64,000 nt of DNA from Gudongella sp051744365 (GCA_051744365.1 JBNJCX010000006.1:3165-67164), one strand, 5' to 3'; shown: positions 24,563-34,619, numbered from the stretch's first letter. Notes: generated by a model from the letters alone, not told the origin. Program-made: numbers and translations.

Positions 24563-25930
24563 ATGAAAAAAACCTATGTGCTTGACACAAATGTTATCAT
24601 CCAAACACCTGCTGCACTGTATTCCTTTGAAGATAATAGAGTTATTCTGCCGGTTGCTGTGCTTGAGGAGCTCGACAAGCACAAGAATGACGATGCTGAA
24701 AGAGGAGCAAACTGCAGACAGGCCATAAGGTTTCTTGAAAGCTTGAGGATAAAGGGCAGTCTATATGAAGGCGTTATACTGGACACGGGAGGTATCCTGA
24801 AAATAGAGACAAACTATACCTCAGTGGAGATACCGGAAGGGTTCCATGGAGATACATGTGACAACCGGATTCTGAAGGTATGCAAGGGATTAATGGAAAA
24901 AGGAGAAAATGTAATCCTTGTAACCAAGGATATTATTGTAAGACTGAAGGCACAGATGATGGGTGTACCTGCTGAGGACTTTACAACTGAGCAGTCGCCG
25001 AATTTTGAATCACAATATACAGGAAGAACTGATGCATATATAAGCGATAAGGCCATGGGTGAATTCAAGAAGAAGGGAATAGCCCCTGAAAATGCATTTA
25101 TTATGAAGGGATTGGAAAGGGTCTCCGTTGAGCCTGTTCCAAACCAATTCTTTATTCTTCATTCAGAAACAAGTGAGAAAAGGACGCTTCTCGGAAGATT
25201 TGACGGGAACAAGATAGTTCCATTGTGGAGTCTTAACGAAGAACCATTTGGAGTGAAACCAAGGAATGTAGGTCAGAGATTTCTTCAGGAAGCACTGATG
25301 CAGGATCCGGAAACGGCTCCTCTTGTAATAGTTAAGGGAACGGCAGGGACAGCGAAAACATTCTATTCACTCGCTGTTGGACTTCAGCATACATACGAGC
25401 CTGCCACAAGAAGGTATAGAAAGATCCTTATTACAAGACCAAATGTTCAGTTTGATGAGGATATTGGATTTCTTCCTGGAACGGAGCAGGAAAAGATTGC
25501 ACCATATTTAAGACCAATAATCGACAATCTGGAGATACTTGTGGACAGAAACGAAAACGAGAGATATAAAAATGAAAAGCAACTAAAGGATAAGATCGAT
25601 GAACTGTTCTACAGGGGAGTCATTGTCGCAGAAGCGATGAACTTCATTAGAGGTAGATCAATAACAAATACTTTCCTTATAATTGACGAAGCCCAAAACC
25701 TTACGCCAAAACAGGTCAAGGGAATAGTTACAAGGGTAGGCAAGGGTACAAAGGTCGTCCTTCTTGGAGATCCCCAGCAGATTGACCATCCACTTCTTGA
25801 TGAAAGGACAAATGGATTAAGCTATGCATCGGAAAAGATGAAGGGAAGTCCTCTTTGCTTCCAGATAACAATGAGGACTGATGAATGCCTAAGATCCATC
25901 TTGGCCCAGGATGCATCAACCAGAATGTAG
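24563..25930 (+). CDS. PIN-domain PhoH-family ATPase (YlaK/PhoH2-like)
   Basis: A 455-residue two-domain protein. Residues 1 to about 145 are a PIN ribonuclease domain with acidic residues D8 (LDTNV), E36 (EEL) and D100. Residues about 235-455 are a PhoH P-loop ATPase. Walker A is GTAGTAKT at 259-266, where the usual Gly before Lys is Ala. Walker B is FLIIDEAQNLTP and sensor-like motifs are LLGDPQQID. PIN-PhoH proteins are thought to combine RNA cleavage with ATP-driven unwinding. The start follows TGGAGGTCGG. It is a single-gene unit, with a strong terminator after it. Confidence 0.9.
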   Translation: MKKTYVLDTNVIIQTPAALYSFEDNRVILPVAVLEELDKHKNDDAERGANCRQAIRFLESLRIKGSLYEGVILDTGGILKIETNYTSVEIPEGFHGDTCDNRILKVCKGLMEKGENVILVTKDIIVRLKAQMMGVPAEDFTTEQSPNFESQYTGRTDAYISDKAMGEFKKKGIAPENAFIMKGLERVSVEPVPNQFFILHSETSEKRTLLGRFDGNKIVPLWSLNEEPFGVKPRNVGQRFLQEALMQDPETAPLVIVKGTAGTAKTFYSLAVGLQHTYEPATRRYRKILITRPNVQFDEDIGFLPGTEQEKIAPYLRPIIDNLEILVDRNENERYKNEKQLKDKIDELFYRGVIVAEAMNFIRGRSITNTFLIIDEAQNLTPKQVKGIVTRVGKGTKVVLLGDPQQIDHPLLDERTNGLSYASEKMKGSPLCFQITMRTDECLRSILAQDASTRM

Positions 25931-25952
25931 ATATTAGATTGACCCAATATTG

Positions 25953-25992
25953 ACCGGTACTGATGGAATAAGTTTCATCAGTGCCGGTTTTT
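25953..25992 (+). terminator. Strong intrinsic terminator after the PhoH gene
   Basis: A 13-bp stem, 25953-25965 with 25976-25988 (one G-T pair), is followed by Ts. Confidence 0.92.
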
Positions 25993-26051
25993 GGTATATA
26001 TTTGAAGTAGAGGATCGCTTTTGCAGATAAACTGAAATGGAGGTGACAACC

Positions 26052-27824
26052 ATGACAACGGACATATATATGATATTCGGACTTATACTCCTTATGCTTG
26101 TATTCTTTATTTGGGGAAAATGGCGCTATGATATTGTATCTCTGGTAACTCTTCTTGTGGCAAGTCTAGCTGGTCTTGTTCCCATGGAAGAGTTGTTTGA
26201 AGGATTCGGTCACCCTGCTGTCATAACAGTTGCAGCCGTTCTTGTTGTAAGCAAGGGTCTAATGAATGCAGGAGTGGTTGATTTTATGGCCAGACATCTT
26301 CTGAAGCTTGGGGATAATATTATGGTACAGAGGACATCTCTTGTTCTTGCAGTTACAGTAAGCTCGGCATTTATGAACAACATCGGGGCACTTGCCTTAA
26401 TGATGCCAGTCGCCATAAAGATGGCTAGAAAGAACAACAAATCACCATCAATTTTCCTTATGCCCATTGCCTTCGGGTCGCTTTTGGGAGGAATGACGAC
26501 CCTTGTTGGAACTCCTCCTAATATAATAATTACAACTTTCAGAGCGGATTACACAGGTGAAGCCTTCCGAATGTTCGACTTTCTCCCAGTTGGAGGTGCA
26601 GTAGCCGCAGCAGGTACCGTCTTTATCCTCTTAATCGGATGGAGGCTTATTCCCAAAAGAACAGGTGGCAAATCCGAGGAGGATCTGTTTGAAATAAAAG
26701 ACTATATAACTGAATTGAAGGTTCCAGAAGAATCAAAATATGCAGGCAAAACCGTATATGAGATTGAGGAATCAGTTGAAGGTGAACTAAAGGTTGTTTC
26801 AGTAATACGGAAAGACAAGAACTATGCTGCTCCTTCATTGAAACTATCACTTGAAGAGGGGGACTCCTTGATAGTGGAAGCAACAGCAGGAGAAATCCAG
26901 GAGATTCTGGATGCAACTGACCTTAAGCTTGCTGATACTGATAAGTTGTCTCAGGAGGATATAAGATCAGAGGATATTGAAATTATGGAGGCTGTTGTTA
27001 TGACAAACTCCTTTATTATAGGAAGAACTGCAAAGTCCATGAGGATAAGAAGCAGATATGGAATAAATATTCTTGGTGTAGCCAGAGAAGGTGTAAGAAT
27101 AAGCAAGTCTCCTGATTCGATAAAATTTATTGTCGGGGATATACTTCTTTTACAGGGTCCACCTGATACCCTTTCAGAAATTATAACTCAGTGGGGTTGC
27201 CTTCCACTTGCCGGAAGAGGTATAAGTCTTGGCAAACCTAGAAGGTTGATACCCGGCGTTCTGATTTTCGCAATCGCCCTTGTCCTTACAGCTCTTGGTG
27301 TTATACCGGTTCAGGTTTCATTTATGTCTGCCGCTGTGGTTATGGTGCTTGGAAACTTTATTTCCCTGAAGGAAATGTATGAAAGCATAGACTGGTCAAT
27401 AATTGTACTGCTGGGATCAATTATTCCGGTCAGTAGAGCCCTTGAAACAACAGGTGGAGCCCAGCTTATTGCCAGTAGTGTACTGGGGCTGGCCGACAGA
27501 CTGCCCGTATGGGCTATGGTAATGGCAGTCCTTGTAATATCAATGACTTTGTCCGATATAGTAAATAATGCTGCAGCAGTACTTATCATGGCACCCATAG
27601 CCATTGAGATTGCAGGAGGACTTTCAGCATCACCCGATGCATTCCTTATGAGTGTTGCAATCGGAGCATCCTGTTCATTTCTTACTCCAATAGGTCATCA
27701 GTCAAATACACTGGTTATGGGACCTGGGGGGTACAAGTTCGGTGATTACTGGAAAATGGGTCTGCCGTTGGAGATAATTGTGGTGGCTGTAGCTGTACCA
27801 CTTATAATGATTGTATGGATGTGA
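26052..27824 (+). CDS. SLC13/DASS-type permease with central TrkA-C (RCK_C) domains
   Basis: A 590-residue transporter. Hydrophobic segments occupy about residues 3-205 and 405-590, separated by a soluble insert of about 200 residues that looks like two RCK_C domains (for instance VPEESKYAGKTVYEIE, then FIIGRTAKSMRIRSRYGINILGV). The substrate-site motifs SSAFMNNIGA and TTLVGTPPNI, with the mirrored SDIVNNAA and TPIGHQSNT in the second half, identify the SLC13/CitT superfamily. The substrate (dicarboxylate, sulfate or other anion) cannot be told from sequence. ATG 26052 follows GGAGGTGAC; the in-frame ATG at 26037 overlaps that site. Confidence 0.88.
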   Translation: MTTDIYMIFGLILLMLVFFIWGKWRYDIVSLVTLLVASLAGLVPMEELFEGFGHPAVITVAAVLVVSKGLMNAGVVDFMARHLLKLGDNIMVQRTSLVLAVTVSSAFMNNIGALALMMPVAIKMARKNNKSPSIFLMPIAFGSLLGGMTTLVGTPPNIIITTFRADYTGEAFRMFDFLPVGGAVAAAGTVFILLIGWRLIPKRTGGKSEEDLFEIKDYITELKVPEESKYAGKTVYEIEESVEGELKVVSVIRKDKNYAAPSLKLSLEEGDSLIVEATAGEIQEILDATDLKLADTDKLSQEDIRSEDIEIMEAVVMTNSFIIGRTAKSMRIRSRYGINILGVAREGVRISKSPDSIKFIVGDILLLQGPPDTLSEIITQWGCLPLAGRGISLGKPRRLIPGVLIFAIALVLTALGVIPVQVSFMSAAVVMVLGNFISLKEMYESIDWSIIVLLGSIIPVSRALETTGGAQLIASSVLGLADRLPVWAMVMAVLVISMTLSDIVNNAAAVLIMAPIAIEIAGGLSASPDAFLMSVAIGASCSFLTPIGHQSNTLVMGPGGYKFGDYWKMGLPLEIIVVAVAVPLIMIVWM

Positions 27825-27854
27825 GGTTTTAAAGTTGCCAGGTAAAAACTCATA

Positions 27855-27916
27855 TTGACAATTAAATAGGGTGAGATATAATGTTGGATGTCAAACAGTT
27901 AGACGTTCAACATTAT
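27855..27916 (+). promoter_or_regulatory. marR promoter with large operator-like dyad
   Basis: TTGACA at 27855-27860 and TATAAT at 27877-27882 (16-bp spacer) form a promoter. The -10 box enters an inverted repeat of 15-base arms, 27878-27892 and 27902-27916, matching at 13 of 15 positions. Within it are two tandem pseudo-palindromes, 27883-27896 and 27898-27911. The layout suggests autorepression by the MarR protein encoded next. Confidence 0.65.
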
Positions 27917-27941
27917 ATTTAATTTTTGTTTGGAGGAAACC

Positions 27942-28400
27942 ATGAAAAAGAAAACTGTTGGAATGGAGCTACGTTCACTGAACAATCTCTTGAAGAGATA
28001 TATTGAGAATTCACAGCATTTTCAGTATGCAAAGAAAATAACCGGAACAAATGGTTGGATAATTGCATACCTTTTTGAGAATGAAGGAAGAGATGTTTTT
28101 CAGAGGGACCTGGAGGAGCGATTTACCATAACACGTTCAACGATATCAAAGGTTCTGAAGCTTATGGAGCAAAAAGGACTTATTGAAAGACTTAGTGTGG
28201 AGAAGGATGCAAGACTTAAAAAAATTGTTCTAACGGATAAGGCAAGGGAAATCCACCAAGCTGTAAAAAAAGATTTGATGGACATTGAGACAAATCTGAC
28301 AAAGGACTTTTCACAGGAAGAAAAGGATCAGTTGTTTTTATACATCGAAAGAATGAAAAGGAACATGGAGGGCTCACTTGAGGACCCTGGGGATGAATAA
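27942..28400 (+). CDS. MarR-family transcriptional regulator
   Basis: A 152-residue winged-helix regulator. The DNA-binding helix region is about residues 55-85 (TITRSTISKVLKLMEQKGLIER), followed by the wing with DARLKKIVLT. ATG 27942 follows GGAGGAAA; the in-frame TTG at 27930 overlaps that site. It is the first gene ahead of an ABC exporter pair, 36 bases upstream of the first subunit, the usual arrangement in which a MarR repressor controls a multidrug exporter. Confidence 0.9.
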   Translation: MKKKTVGMELRSLNNLLKRYIENSQHFQYAKKITGTNGWIIAYLFENEGRDVFQRDLEERFTITRSTISKVLKLMEQKGLIERLSVEKDARLKKIVLTDKAREIHQAVKKDLMDIETNLTKDFSQEEKDQLFLYIERMKRNMEGSLEDPGDE

Positions 28401-28436
28401 TCCTAAAATTCACAAATCAATATCGGAGGAAATAAT

Positions 28437-30188
28437 ATGATTAGGACATTGGCAAAAAGTATTAGGGAATATAAAAGGAATTCCATATTGACACCTATTT
28501 TTGTAATGCTTGAGGTTTTATTTGAGGTTATGATTCCCTTTATCATGGCAAGACTGATTGACCAGGGAATCGATGCTGGTGATATGGGCGTAATATTAAG
28601 GCTTGGAGCACTTCTTCTTGCAGCAGCAATGGTTGCCTTAATATTCGGCGCACTATCCGGAAGAAGCGCTGCAATTGCATCAGCAGGATTTGCAAAGAAT
28701 CTGAGACAAGATATGTTCTATAATGTTCAGGGGTTCTCCTTCTCAAACATCGACAAGTTTTCCACTTCAAGTATAATTACAAGACTTACAACTGATATTA
28801 CAAATGTTCAGAATTCATATCAGATGCTGTTAAGGATGGCAGCGAGAAGTCCGATTATGCTTACATTTTCACTCCTTGCGGCATTCAGCATAAACAGGCG
28901 TCTTTCTATGATATTTCTTGGAGCCATGCCCATCCTTGGGATAGGATTGTTCTTTATAATAAAGAACGCACATCCAATTTTTAGACAGGTGTTTAAGACC
29001 TATGACAAGCTGAATAATGTAGTTCAGGAAAACCTAAGAGGAATAAGAGTTGTAAAGGCATTTGTAAGAGAAGACCATGAAAGAGAGAAGTTCTCGGATA
29101 TATCAAAAGAGATTTACGATAAGTTCACCAAGGCTGAAAAGCTTCTGGCATTTAATATGCCCCTGATCCAATTCTGTATGTTCGGATCAATGCTGCTTCT
29201 ATCCTGGTTTGGCGCAAGGGCAATAGTTGCTTCAGGAAACAATCCAGCGGTGGGATTAAGTACAGGTCAATTGATGAGTCTTATGACCTACACCATGCAG
29301 ATTTTGATGAGTCTTATGATGCTTTCCTTTGTATTTGTAATGATAACCATATCAAGAGCATCTGCTGAAAGGATAGTGGAGATTCTGGATGAAGAAACCG
29401 ATCTAAAAAACAATGATAATCCAGTGTATGAAGTAGCAGACGGCAACATAGAATTCCAGAATGTAAGTTTCTGCTATTCAGACAAGGCTGACAAGATGGC
29501 ATTAAGGGATATCAACCTTAAAATCAATTCAGGGGAAACCATCGGCATACTCGGTGGAACCGGATCGTCAAAGACAAGCCTTATACAGTTGATTCCAAGG
29601 CTTTACGATGCATCAAAGGGAATTGTAAAGGTTGGAGGCAGAGATGTAAGAGAGTACGATCTGAAGACTCTCAGGGACCAGGTCGCGGTTGTCCTTCAAA
29701 AGAATGTACTATTTTCAGGGACCATCAATGAGAATTTGAGATGGGGGGACGAAACGGCCAGCGACAAGGAAATAGAGCGTATGGCAACTCTTGCCCAGGC
29801 TGATGAGTTTATCCGTGAATTACCAAAAAAATACGACACACATATTGAACAAGGTGGAAGCAATGTTTCAGGGGGCCAGAAGCAAAGGCTTACAATTGCG
29901 AGAGCTTTGTTGAAGAAGCCAAGGATTCTAATACTCGACGACTCGACAAGTGCCGTGGATACAAAGACGGATGCTTTGATCAAGAGGGCATTTATGGAGG
30001 AAATTCCATATACAACAAAGATTATTATAGCCCAGAGGGTATCCTCAGTTAAGGATGCCGACAGGATAATAGTAATGGATGATGGTGAAATTAAAGCAAT
30101 AGGAACACATCAAGAGCTTCTTAAAGACAACGACATATACAGAGAGGTATATGATTCACAGGAGAAGGGGGGAATGGCTAGTGCCTAG
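28437..30188 (+). CDS. Heterodimeric ABC exporter, subunit with degenerate ATPase site
   Basis: A 583-residue half-transporter with a six-helix membrane domain (about 15-310) and an ATPase domain (about 340-575). Walker A is GGTGSSKTS and the signature is VSGGQKQR. The residue after Walker B is Asp (D502 in ILDDSTS) instead of the catalytic Glu, and the H-loop is Gln (Q533 in IAQRVSS). This subunit therefore provides the non-hydrolysing site of a heterodimer, as in TM287/288 or LmrCD-type exporters. The partner gene overlaps its 3' end. The substrate is unknown; control by the preceding MarR gene is likely. Confidence 0.92.
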   Translation: MIRTLAKSIREYKRNSILTPIFVMLEVLFEVMIPFIMARLIDQGIDAGDMGVILRLGALLLAAAMVALIFGALSGRSAAIASAGFAKNLRQDMFYNVQGFSFSNIDKFSTSSIITRLTTDITNVQNSYQMLLRMAARSPIMLTFSLLAAFSINRRLSMIFLGAMPILGIGLFFIIKNAHPIFRQVFKTYDKLNNVVQENLRGIRVVKAFVREDHEREKFSDISKEIYDKFTKAEKLLAFNMPLIQFCMFGSMLLLSWFGARAIVASGNNPAVGLSTGQLMSLMTYTMQILMSLMMLSFVFVMITISRASAERIVEILDEETDLKNNDNPVYEVADGNIEFQNVSFCYSDKADKMALRDINLKINSGETIGILGGTGSSKTSLIQLIPRLYDASKGIVKVGGRDVREYDLKTLRDQVAVVLQKNVLFSGTINENLRWGDETASDKEIERMATLAQADEFIRELPKKYDTHIEQGGSNVSGGQKQRLTIARALLKKPRILILDDSTSAVDTKTDALIKRAFMEEIPYTTKIIIAQRVSSVKDADRIIVMDDGEIKAIGTHQELLKDNDIYREVYDSQEKGGMASA

Positions 30189-32109
30189 ACCGATGGGAAG
30201 AGGTCCTCATGGAATTGGGGCTGGGAGTATAAAAAATATAAACAAAGGCACGGTCAAAAGACTCTTGTCATATTTAGGCAAGTATAGAATAAGACTGATA
30301 TTTGTAGTTGTTTCAATAATCATCAGTGCATTTACCGGAGCCATAGCTTCACTTTTCTTAAAGACACTTATTGACGATCATATAACTCCAATGCTGGTTC
30401 AGGCAGTACCTGACTTTTCTGGACTGTACAGGGTAATCTTGATGATGGGTGGAATATACATTATTGGTGTACTTGCATCCCTCTTTTACACAAGGACCAT
30501 GGTATCAATATCCCAAGGAGTATTGAAGAGAATCAGGGATGAGCTTTTTTCAAAAATGCAGAGTCTCCCAATAAGATACTTTGACTCCAGAAGTCATGGT
30601 GATCTGATGAGTCATTACACCAACGATATCGACACCCTGCGACAGATGATATCGCAAAGTCTTCCTCAGATGTTCTCATCTGTGGTGACAATTGTGGCGG
30701 TAATGTCTGCCATGCTTTATCTGAGTCTTTGGATGAGTGGATTTGTGATCCTGTTTGTATTTATAGTTTTAAAGGTTGTCAAAACTATTGCAGGAAAAAG
30801 CGGCAAGTATTTTGTAGAGCAACAGAAATCCCTTGGTGAGCTTAATGGGTATATCGAGGAAATGATAAACGGTCTAAAGGTCGTAAAGGTATTTAATCAC
30901 GAAGAGGTTGGAAAGAAGGACTTTGATGAGAAAAACGAGATTCTCAGGGATAATGCAACCAAGGCAAATAAGTACGGCAATATCCTTATGCCCATAATCA
31001 TGAACCTTGGTTATGTTCTGTATGTCCTACTTGCAATTGTCGGGGGTATACTGGCTGTTGGAGGAGTTCAAAATTACAGCATAACAGGTGCTGATGTAGT
31101 GACCCTTGGTATGATTGCATCATTCCTGCAGTTGTCCAGAAACTTTATTCAGCCAATAGCACAGGTATCCCAGCAGCTGAATGCAGTGGTTATGGCAATC
31201 GCTGGTGCTGAAAGGATTTTCAACCTGATGGATCAGGAACCGGAAACAGATGAAGGCTTTGTAACCTTGGTCAATGCCAAATATGAAAATGGAAAAATAA
31301 AAGAAGCCGCCCATAGGACGGAAATGTGGGCATGGAAGCATCCTCACGAGGATGGTACCACTACCTATACACCTCTGAAGGGAGAAGTGAGGTTTTATGA
31401 TGTGGACTTTGGATACAATGAGGATGAGGTGGTACTTCACGAGATTACCCTCTATGCCAAGCCAGGGCAGAAGGTTGCCTTTGTCGGCGCAACAGGTGCT
31501 GGGAAAACTACTATCACCAATCTTATCAACAGATTTTATGATATTGTCGATGGAAAGATCATATATGATGGAATTAACATAAAGAAGATAAAAAAGGAAG
31601 ACCTTAGAAGATCCCTCGGCATAGTTCTTCAGGATGTAAACCTTTTTACGGGAACAGTAATGGATAATATAAGATATGGGAGACTTGATGCGACAGATGA
31701 TGAGTGTATGGAGGCTGCGAAGCTTGCAAATGCCGATGGCTTTATAAGGATGCTTCCCGAAGGATATGGTACAGTTCTCACCGGGGACGGCGGTGGACTT
31801 TCACAAGGGCAGAGACAGCTGTTGTCAATTGCCAGGGCAGCTGTTGCAGACCCGCCTGTAATGATTCTCGATGAGGCGACATCTTCAATCGATACAAGAA
31901 CTGAGTCTATTGTTCAACGGGGAATGGATGCCCTGATGAAGGGAAGAACAGTATTTGTAATAGCCCACAGGCTTTCTACGGTACAGAACTCCGATGTAAT
32001 TATGGTCCTTGAAAAGGGGAAAATTATTGAAAGAGGAAGCCATGGCGACCTTGTTGATGAAAAAGGTAAATACTATCAGCTTTATACCGGTGCATTTGAA
32101 CTGGATTAA
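30181..32109 (+). CDS. Heterodimeric ABC exporter, catalytically complete subunit
   Basis: A 642-residue half-transporter. It has a short Gly/Pro-rich N-terminal extension (PRPMGRGPHGIG), six membrane helices (about 40-330), then an ATPase domain with Walker A GATGAGKTT, Walker B MILDEATSS with the catalytic Glu, and H-loop IAHRLS. Its signature is LSQGQRQ instead of LSGGQ. It is thus the complement of the preceding gene: the intact hydrolytic site pairs its Walker motifs with the partner's canonical signature. I chose GTG 30181, which has GGGGGGAA about 7 bases upstream, over ATG 30151 inside the previous gene. Confidence 0.92.
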   Translation: MPRPMGRGPHGIGAGSIKNINKGTVKRLLSYLGKYRIRLIFVVVSIIISAFTGAIASLFLKTLIDDHITPMLVQAVPDFSGLYRVILMMGGIYIIGVLASLFYTRTMVSISQGVLKRIRDELFSKMQSLPIRYFDSRSHGDLMSHYTNDIDTLRQMISQSLPQMFSSVVTIVAVMSAMLYLSLWMSGFVILFVFIVLKVVKTIAGKSGKYFVEQQKSLGELNGYIEEMINGLKVVKVFNHEEVGKKDFDEKNEILRDNATKANKYGNILMPIIMNLGYVLYVLLAIVGGILAVGGVQNYSITGADVVTLGMIASFLQLSRNFIQPIAQVSQQLNAVVMAIAGAERIFNLMDQEPETDEGFVTLVNAKYENGKIKEAAHRTEMWAWKHPHEDGTTTYTPLKGEVRFYDVDFGYNEDEVVLHEITLYAKPGQKVAFVGATGAGKTTITNLINRFYDIVDGKIIYDGINIKKIKKEDLRRSLGIVLQDVNLFTGTVMDNIRYGRLDATDDECMEAAKLANADGFIRMLPEGYGTVLTGDGGGLSQGQRQLLSIARAAVADPPVMILDEATSSIDTRTESIVQRGMDALMKGRTVFVIAHRLSTVQNSDVIMVLEKGKIIERGSHGDLVDEKGKYYQLYTGAFELD

Positions 32110-32115
32110 GAATAT

Positions 32116-32160
32116 AGGACTGTCTTTTCCAAATAAATGGTATAAGGCAGTTCTATTTTG
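32116..32160 (+). terminator. Terminator after the ABC exporter operon
   Basis: The 11-bp stem 32116-32126 with 32144-32154 (two G-T pairs) is followed by ATTTT. Confidence 0.7.
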
Positions 32161-32230
32161 AACTCCTAACGGACATTTAGGGTATATATAAAGTTAAGGA
32201 TATTGAATTTACCTACAGGAGATGAATAAT

Positions 32231-34615
32231 ATGGATAGAAAGAACAGGCCATCCGGGAGAAAAAAAAGAGTTGGAACAGGAAGTGCAAAGGTTGAGAAAA
32301 GAGGAAGTGGAACAGGTAGAAAAACATCAGGGCCAACGGGTGGTACAGGAGGCTTCTTCGGAAGACAATCTTCCTCCTCATCCAGCAATCAATCATTCGG
32401 ACAAAACTCCTACCCTACTACAGGCGGAAGGAGTTCTGGAGGCTTCAGTAAATATATAATAATATTTATAATTTTAATGGCTGCAGCCTTCTTTATTTCA
32501 AGACTGGGCGGAGGAATTGGTGAAGTACCAATAGCTGATCCAGGACCTGGTACTGGGACAGACAACTTTTCTTCACAGTCAGATGAGACAACCTATGACG
32601 GTGGAGCATATTCTGTCGACAGAACTGTTTCCAATATGGCTAGGCCAAAGAGAACAACACTTCTTGGTGGGGGAATGGATCGAACAACTATTATGGTTTA
32701 TCTTCTTGGAACAGACCTTGAATCAAGAAGCGGTATGGCCACAATGGACCTTCAGGAAATGCTTGAGGCAGATTTGTCGGACAATGTAAACATTATATTA
32801 GAAACTGGTGGGACAGCCCAGTGGAAGAACGATGTAATGTCAAACAAGACCAACCAAAGATATCTAATAGGCTCAGAGGGTCTTATTAGACTAGAAGAAA
32901 ATCTTGGAAGGAAATCTATGGTTGATCCAAATACACTTACTGATTTTATACGATATTCTGAGCAGAATTTTCCTGCTGAAAGATACTTCCTGATTTTCTG
33001 GGACCACGGAGGAGGATCTGTAACAGGATACGGCTATGATGAGTATGTAAAGGGAGATACAATGACCCTTGATGAAATAGAACGTGCCTTGTTTAATTCA
33101 GGTGTAGAGTTTGACATGGTAGGTTTTGATGCTTGCCTGATGGCAACCTTGGAGACAGCATTTGTGGTTGAGCCCTATGCGGATTATCTTGTTGCATCAG
33201 AGGAGCTTGAGCCCGGAATCGGATGGTACTATACAGGATGGTTGAACGAATTATCAAGAAATCCATCAATAGAGACAATAGATCTTGGAAAGAAACTTAT
33301 TGACGATTATGTTCAGGAGGTAAAACGTCGTACCCCTAAATCACAGGCAACACTTTCACTGATTGACCTGGCGGAATTGAGTGCAACTGTTCCTCCTAAA
33401 TTCAGTGAATTTTCCCAATCGACTGGAGAGTTGATTGAGACACAAGAGTACAAGAGAGTATCTGATTCAAGGGCGGGAACAAAGGAATTTGCATCCTCCG
33501 CAAAGATAAATCAGATTGACCTGATAGACTTTGCCAACAGACTTGGTACACAGGAGGCTCAAGCATTTGCTGATGCACTGGGAGATGCAGTCAAGTACAA
33601 CAGGATGTCAGACAATATTTCCAATGCCAACGGAGTTTCAATTTTCTTCCCTTACGGAAAGCTAAGCGATGTTTCCTCAATGCTCCAGACGTATGAGGAA
33701 ATCGGTATGGATGAAAACTACTCCAGGACCATTAAAAGCTTTGCAAACCTAAATGCAGGAGGACAGATGGCATCGCCAGGTGGAGGCCTCTTGGAAACTC
33801 TTCTTGGAGGCGGTCAATCCGGAGCTTCAGAAGGAATAGGGAGCAATATAATCGGCTCATTGATCAGTAACTTTCTTTCACAAGGGGACTTTTCTTCCAT
33901 AACCGGAGGAGCCCAGCAGCAACCCGAATGGGTAGATGCTGAACAGATTACAGAGTCTGCTGATTATTACAGTGAAAACATGCTGGATCCTGCATCAATA
34001 GTGATAACACAGAAGTACGGGCAACGAGTTCTTGAGCTTTCAGAAAAGGAATGGGATCTTGTCCATAATATGGAGCTCAGTGTATTTATTGACGATGGAG
34101 AAGGATTCATAGATCTTGGAAGGGATAATGTAATTGAATACAACCAGGACGGAGATCTTATTCTTGAGTTTGATGGAACATGGATGGCAATAAACGATAG
34201 AATAGTAAGCTACTTTATGACAAGCTACGATTATCAGGGAGACAATTACAAGATACTGGGAAGGGTTCCTGCTATGCTTAATGATCAGCTGGTGGATATC
34301 GTGGTTTCCTTTGACCAGGATAACCCATATGGAGAGGTTCTGGGAGCCAGGATAATCTATGACAGGGAAGAGGAGACACCGAATCTTCCGAAGGGCCTTG
34401 TTGAAATTGAGCCTGATGACCGAATAGATTATCTGACAGACTACTATAGCTATCAGGGAGAGTTTGATGACACATATTACCTCGGAGAGCCCTACTATGC
34501 AACCGGAGACTGGTATATTGAGAATCTTGCCATTACAAATCTTGACTATATGATGACATATAAAATTACTGATATATATGGAAACAGCTATTGGACACCG
34601 GTAATCACAGATTAG
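32231..34615 (+). CDS. Membrane-anchored clostripain-family (C11) cysteine peptidase
   Basis: A 794-residue protein. A basic, Gly/Ser-rich cytoplasmic N-terminus (1-72) precedes one transmembrane helix (about 73-91), so the rest is outside the cell. The peptidase core follows at about 150-500, with catalytic H259 in FWDHGGG and C302 in GFDACLMA. The remaining C-terminal 250 residues are probably beta-rich and of unknown role. ATG 32231 has AGGAG 9 bases upstream; the ATG at 32222 abuts it. C11 peptidases cleave after Arg or Lys and are often self-activated. The substrate is unknown. Confidence 0.87.
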   Translation: MDRKNRPSGRKKRVGTGSAKVEKRGSGTGRKTSGPTGGTGGFFGRQSSSSSSNQSFGQNSYPTTGGRSSGGFSKYIIIFIILMAAAFFISRLGGGIGEVPIADPGPGTGTDNFSSQSDETTYDGGAYSVDRTVSNMARPKRTTLLGGGMDRTTIMVYLLGTDLESRSGMATMDLQEMLEADLSDNVNIILETGGTAQWKNDVMSNKTNQRYLIGSEGLIRLEENLGRKSMVDPNTLTDFIRYSEQNFPAERYFLIFWDHGGGSVTGYGYDEYVKGDTMTLDEIERALFNSGVEFDMVGFDACLMATLETAFVVEPYADYLVASEELEPGIGWYYTGWLNELSRNPSIETIDLGKKLIDDYVQEVKRRTPKSQATLSLIDLAELSATVPPKFSEFSQSTGELIETQEYKRVSDSRAGTKEFASSAKINQIDLIDFANRLGTQEAQAFADALGDAVKYNRMSDNISNANGVSIFFPYGKLSDVSSMLQTYEEIGMDENYSRTIKSFANLNAGGQMASPGGGLLETLLGGGQSGASEGIGSNIIGSLISNFLSQGDFSSITGGAQQQPEWVDAEQITESADYYSENMLDPASIVITQKYGQRVLELSEKEWDLVHNMELSVFIDDGEGFIDLGRDNVIEYNQDGDLILEFDGTWMAINDRIVSYFMTSYDYQGDNYKILGRVPAMLNDQLVDIVVSFDQDNPYGEVLGARIIYDREEETPNLPKGLVEIEPDDRIDYLTDYYSYQGEFDDTYYLGEPYYATGDWYIENLAITNLDYMMTYKITDIYGNSYWTPVITD

Positions 34616-34619
34616 AATA

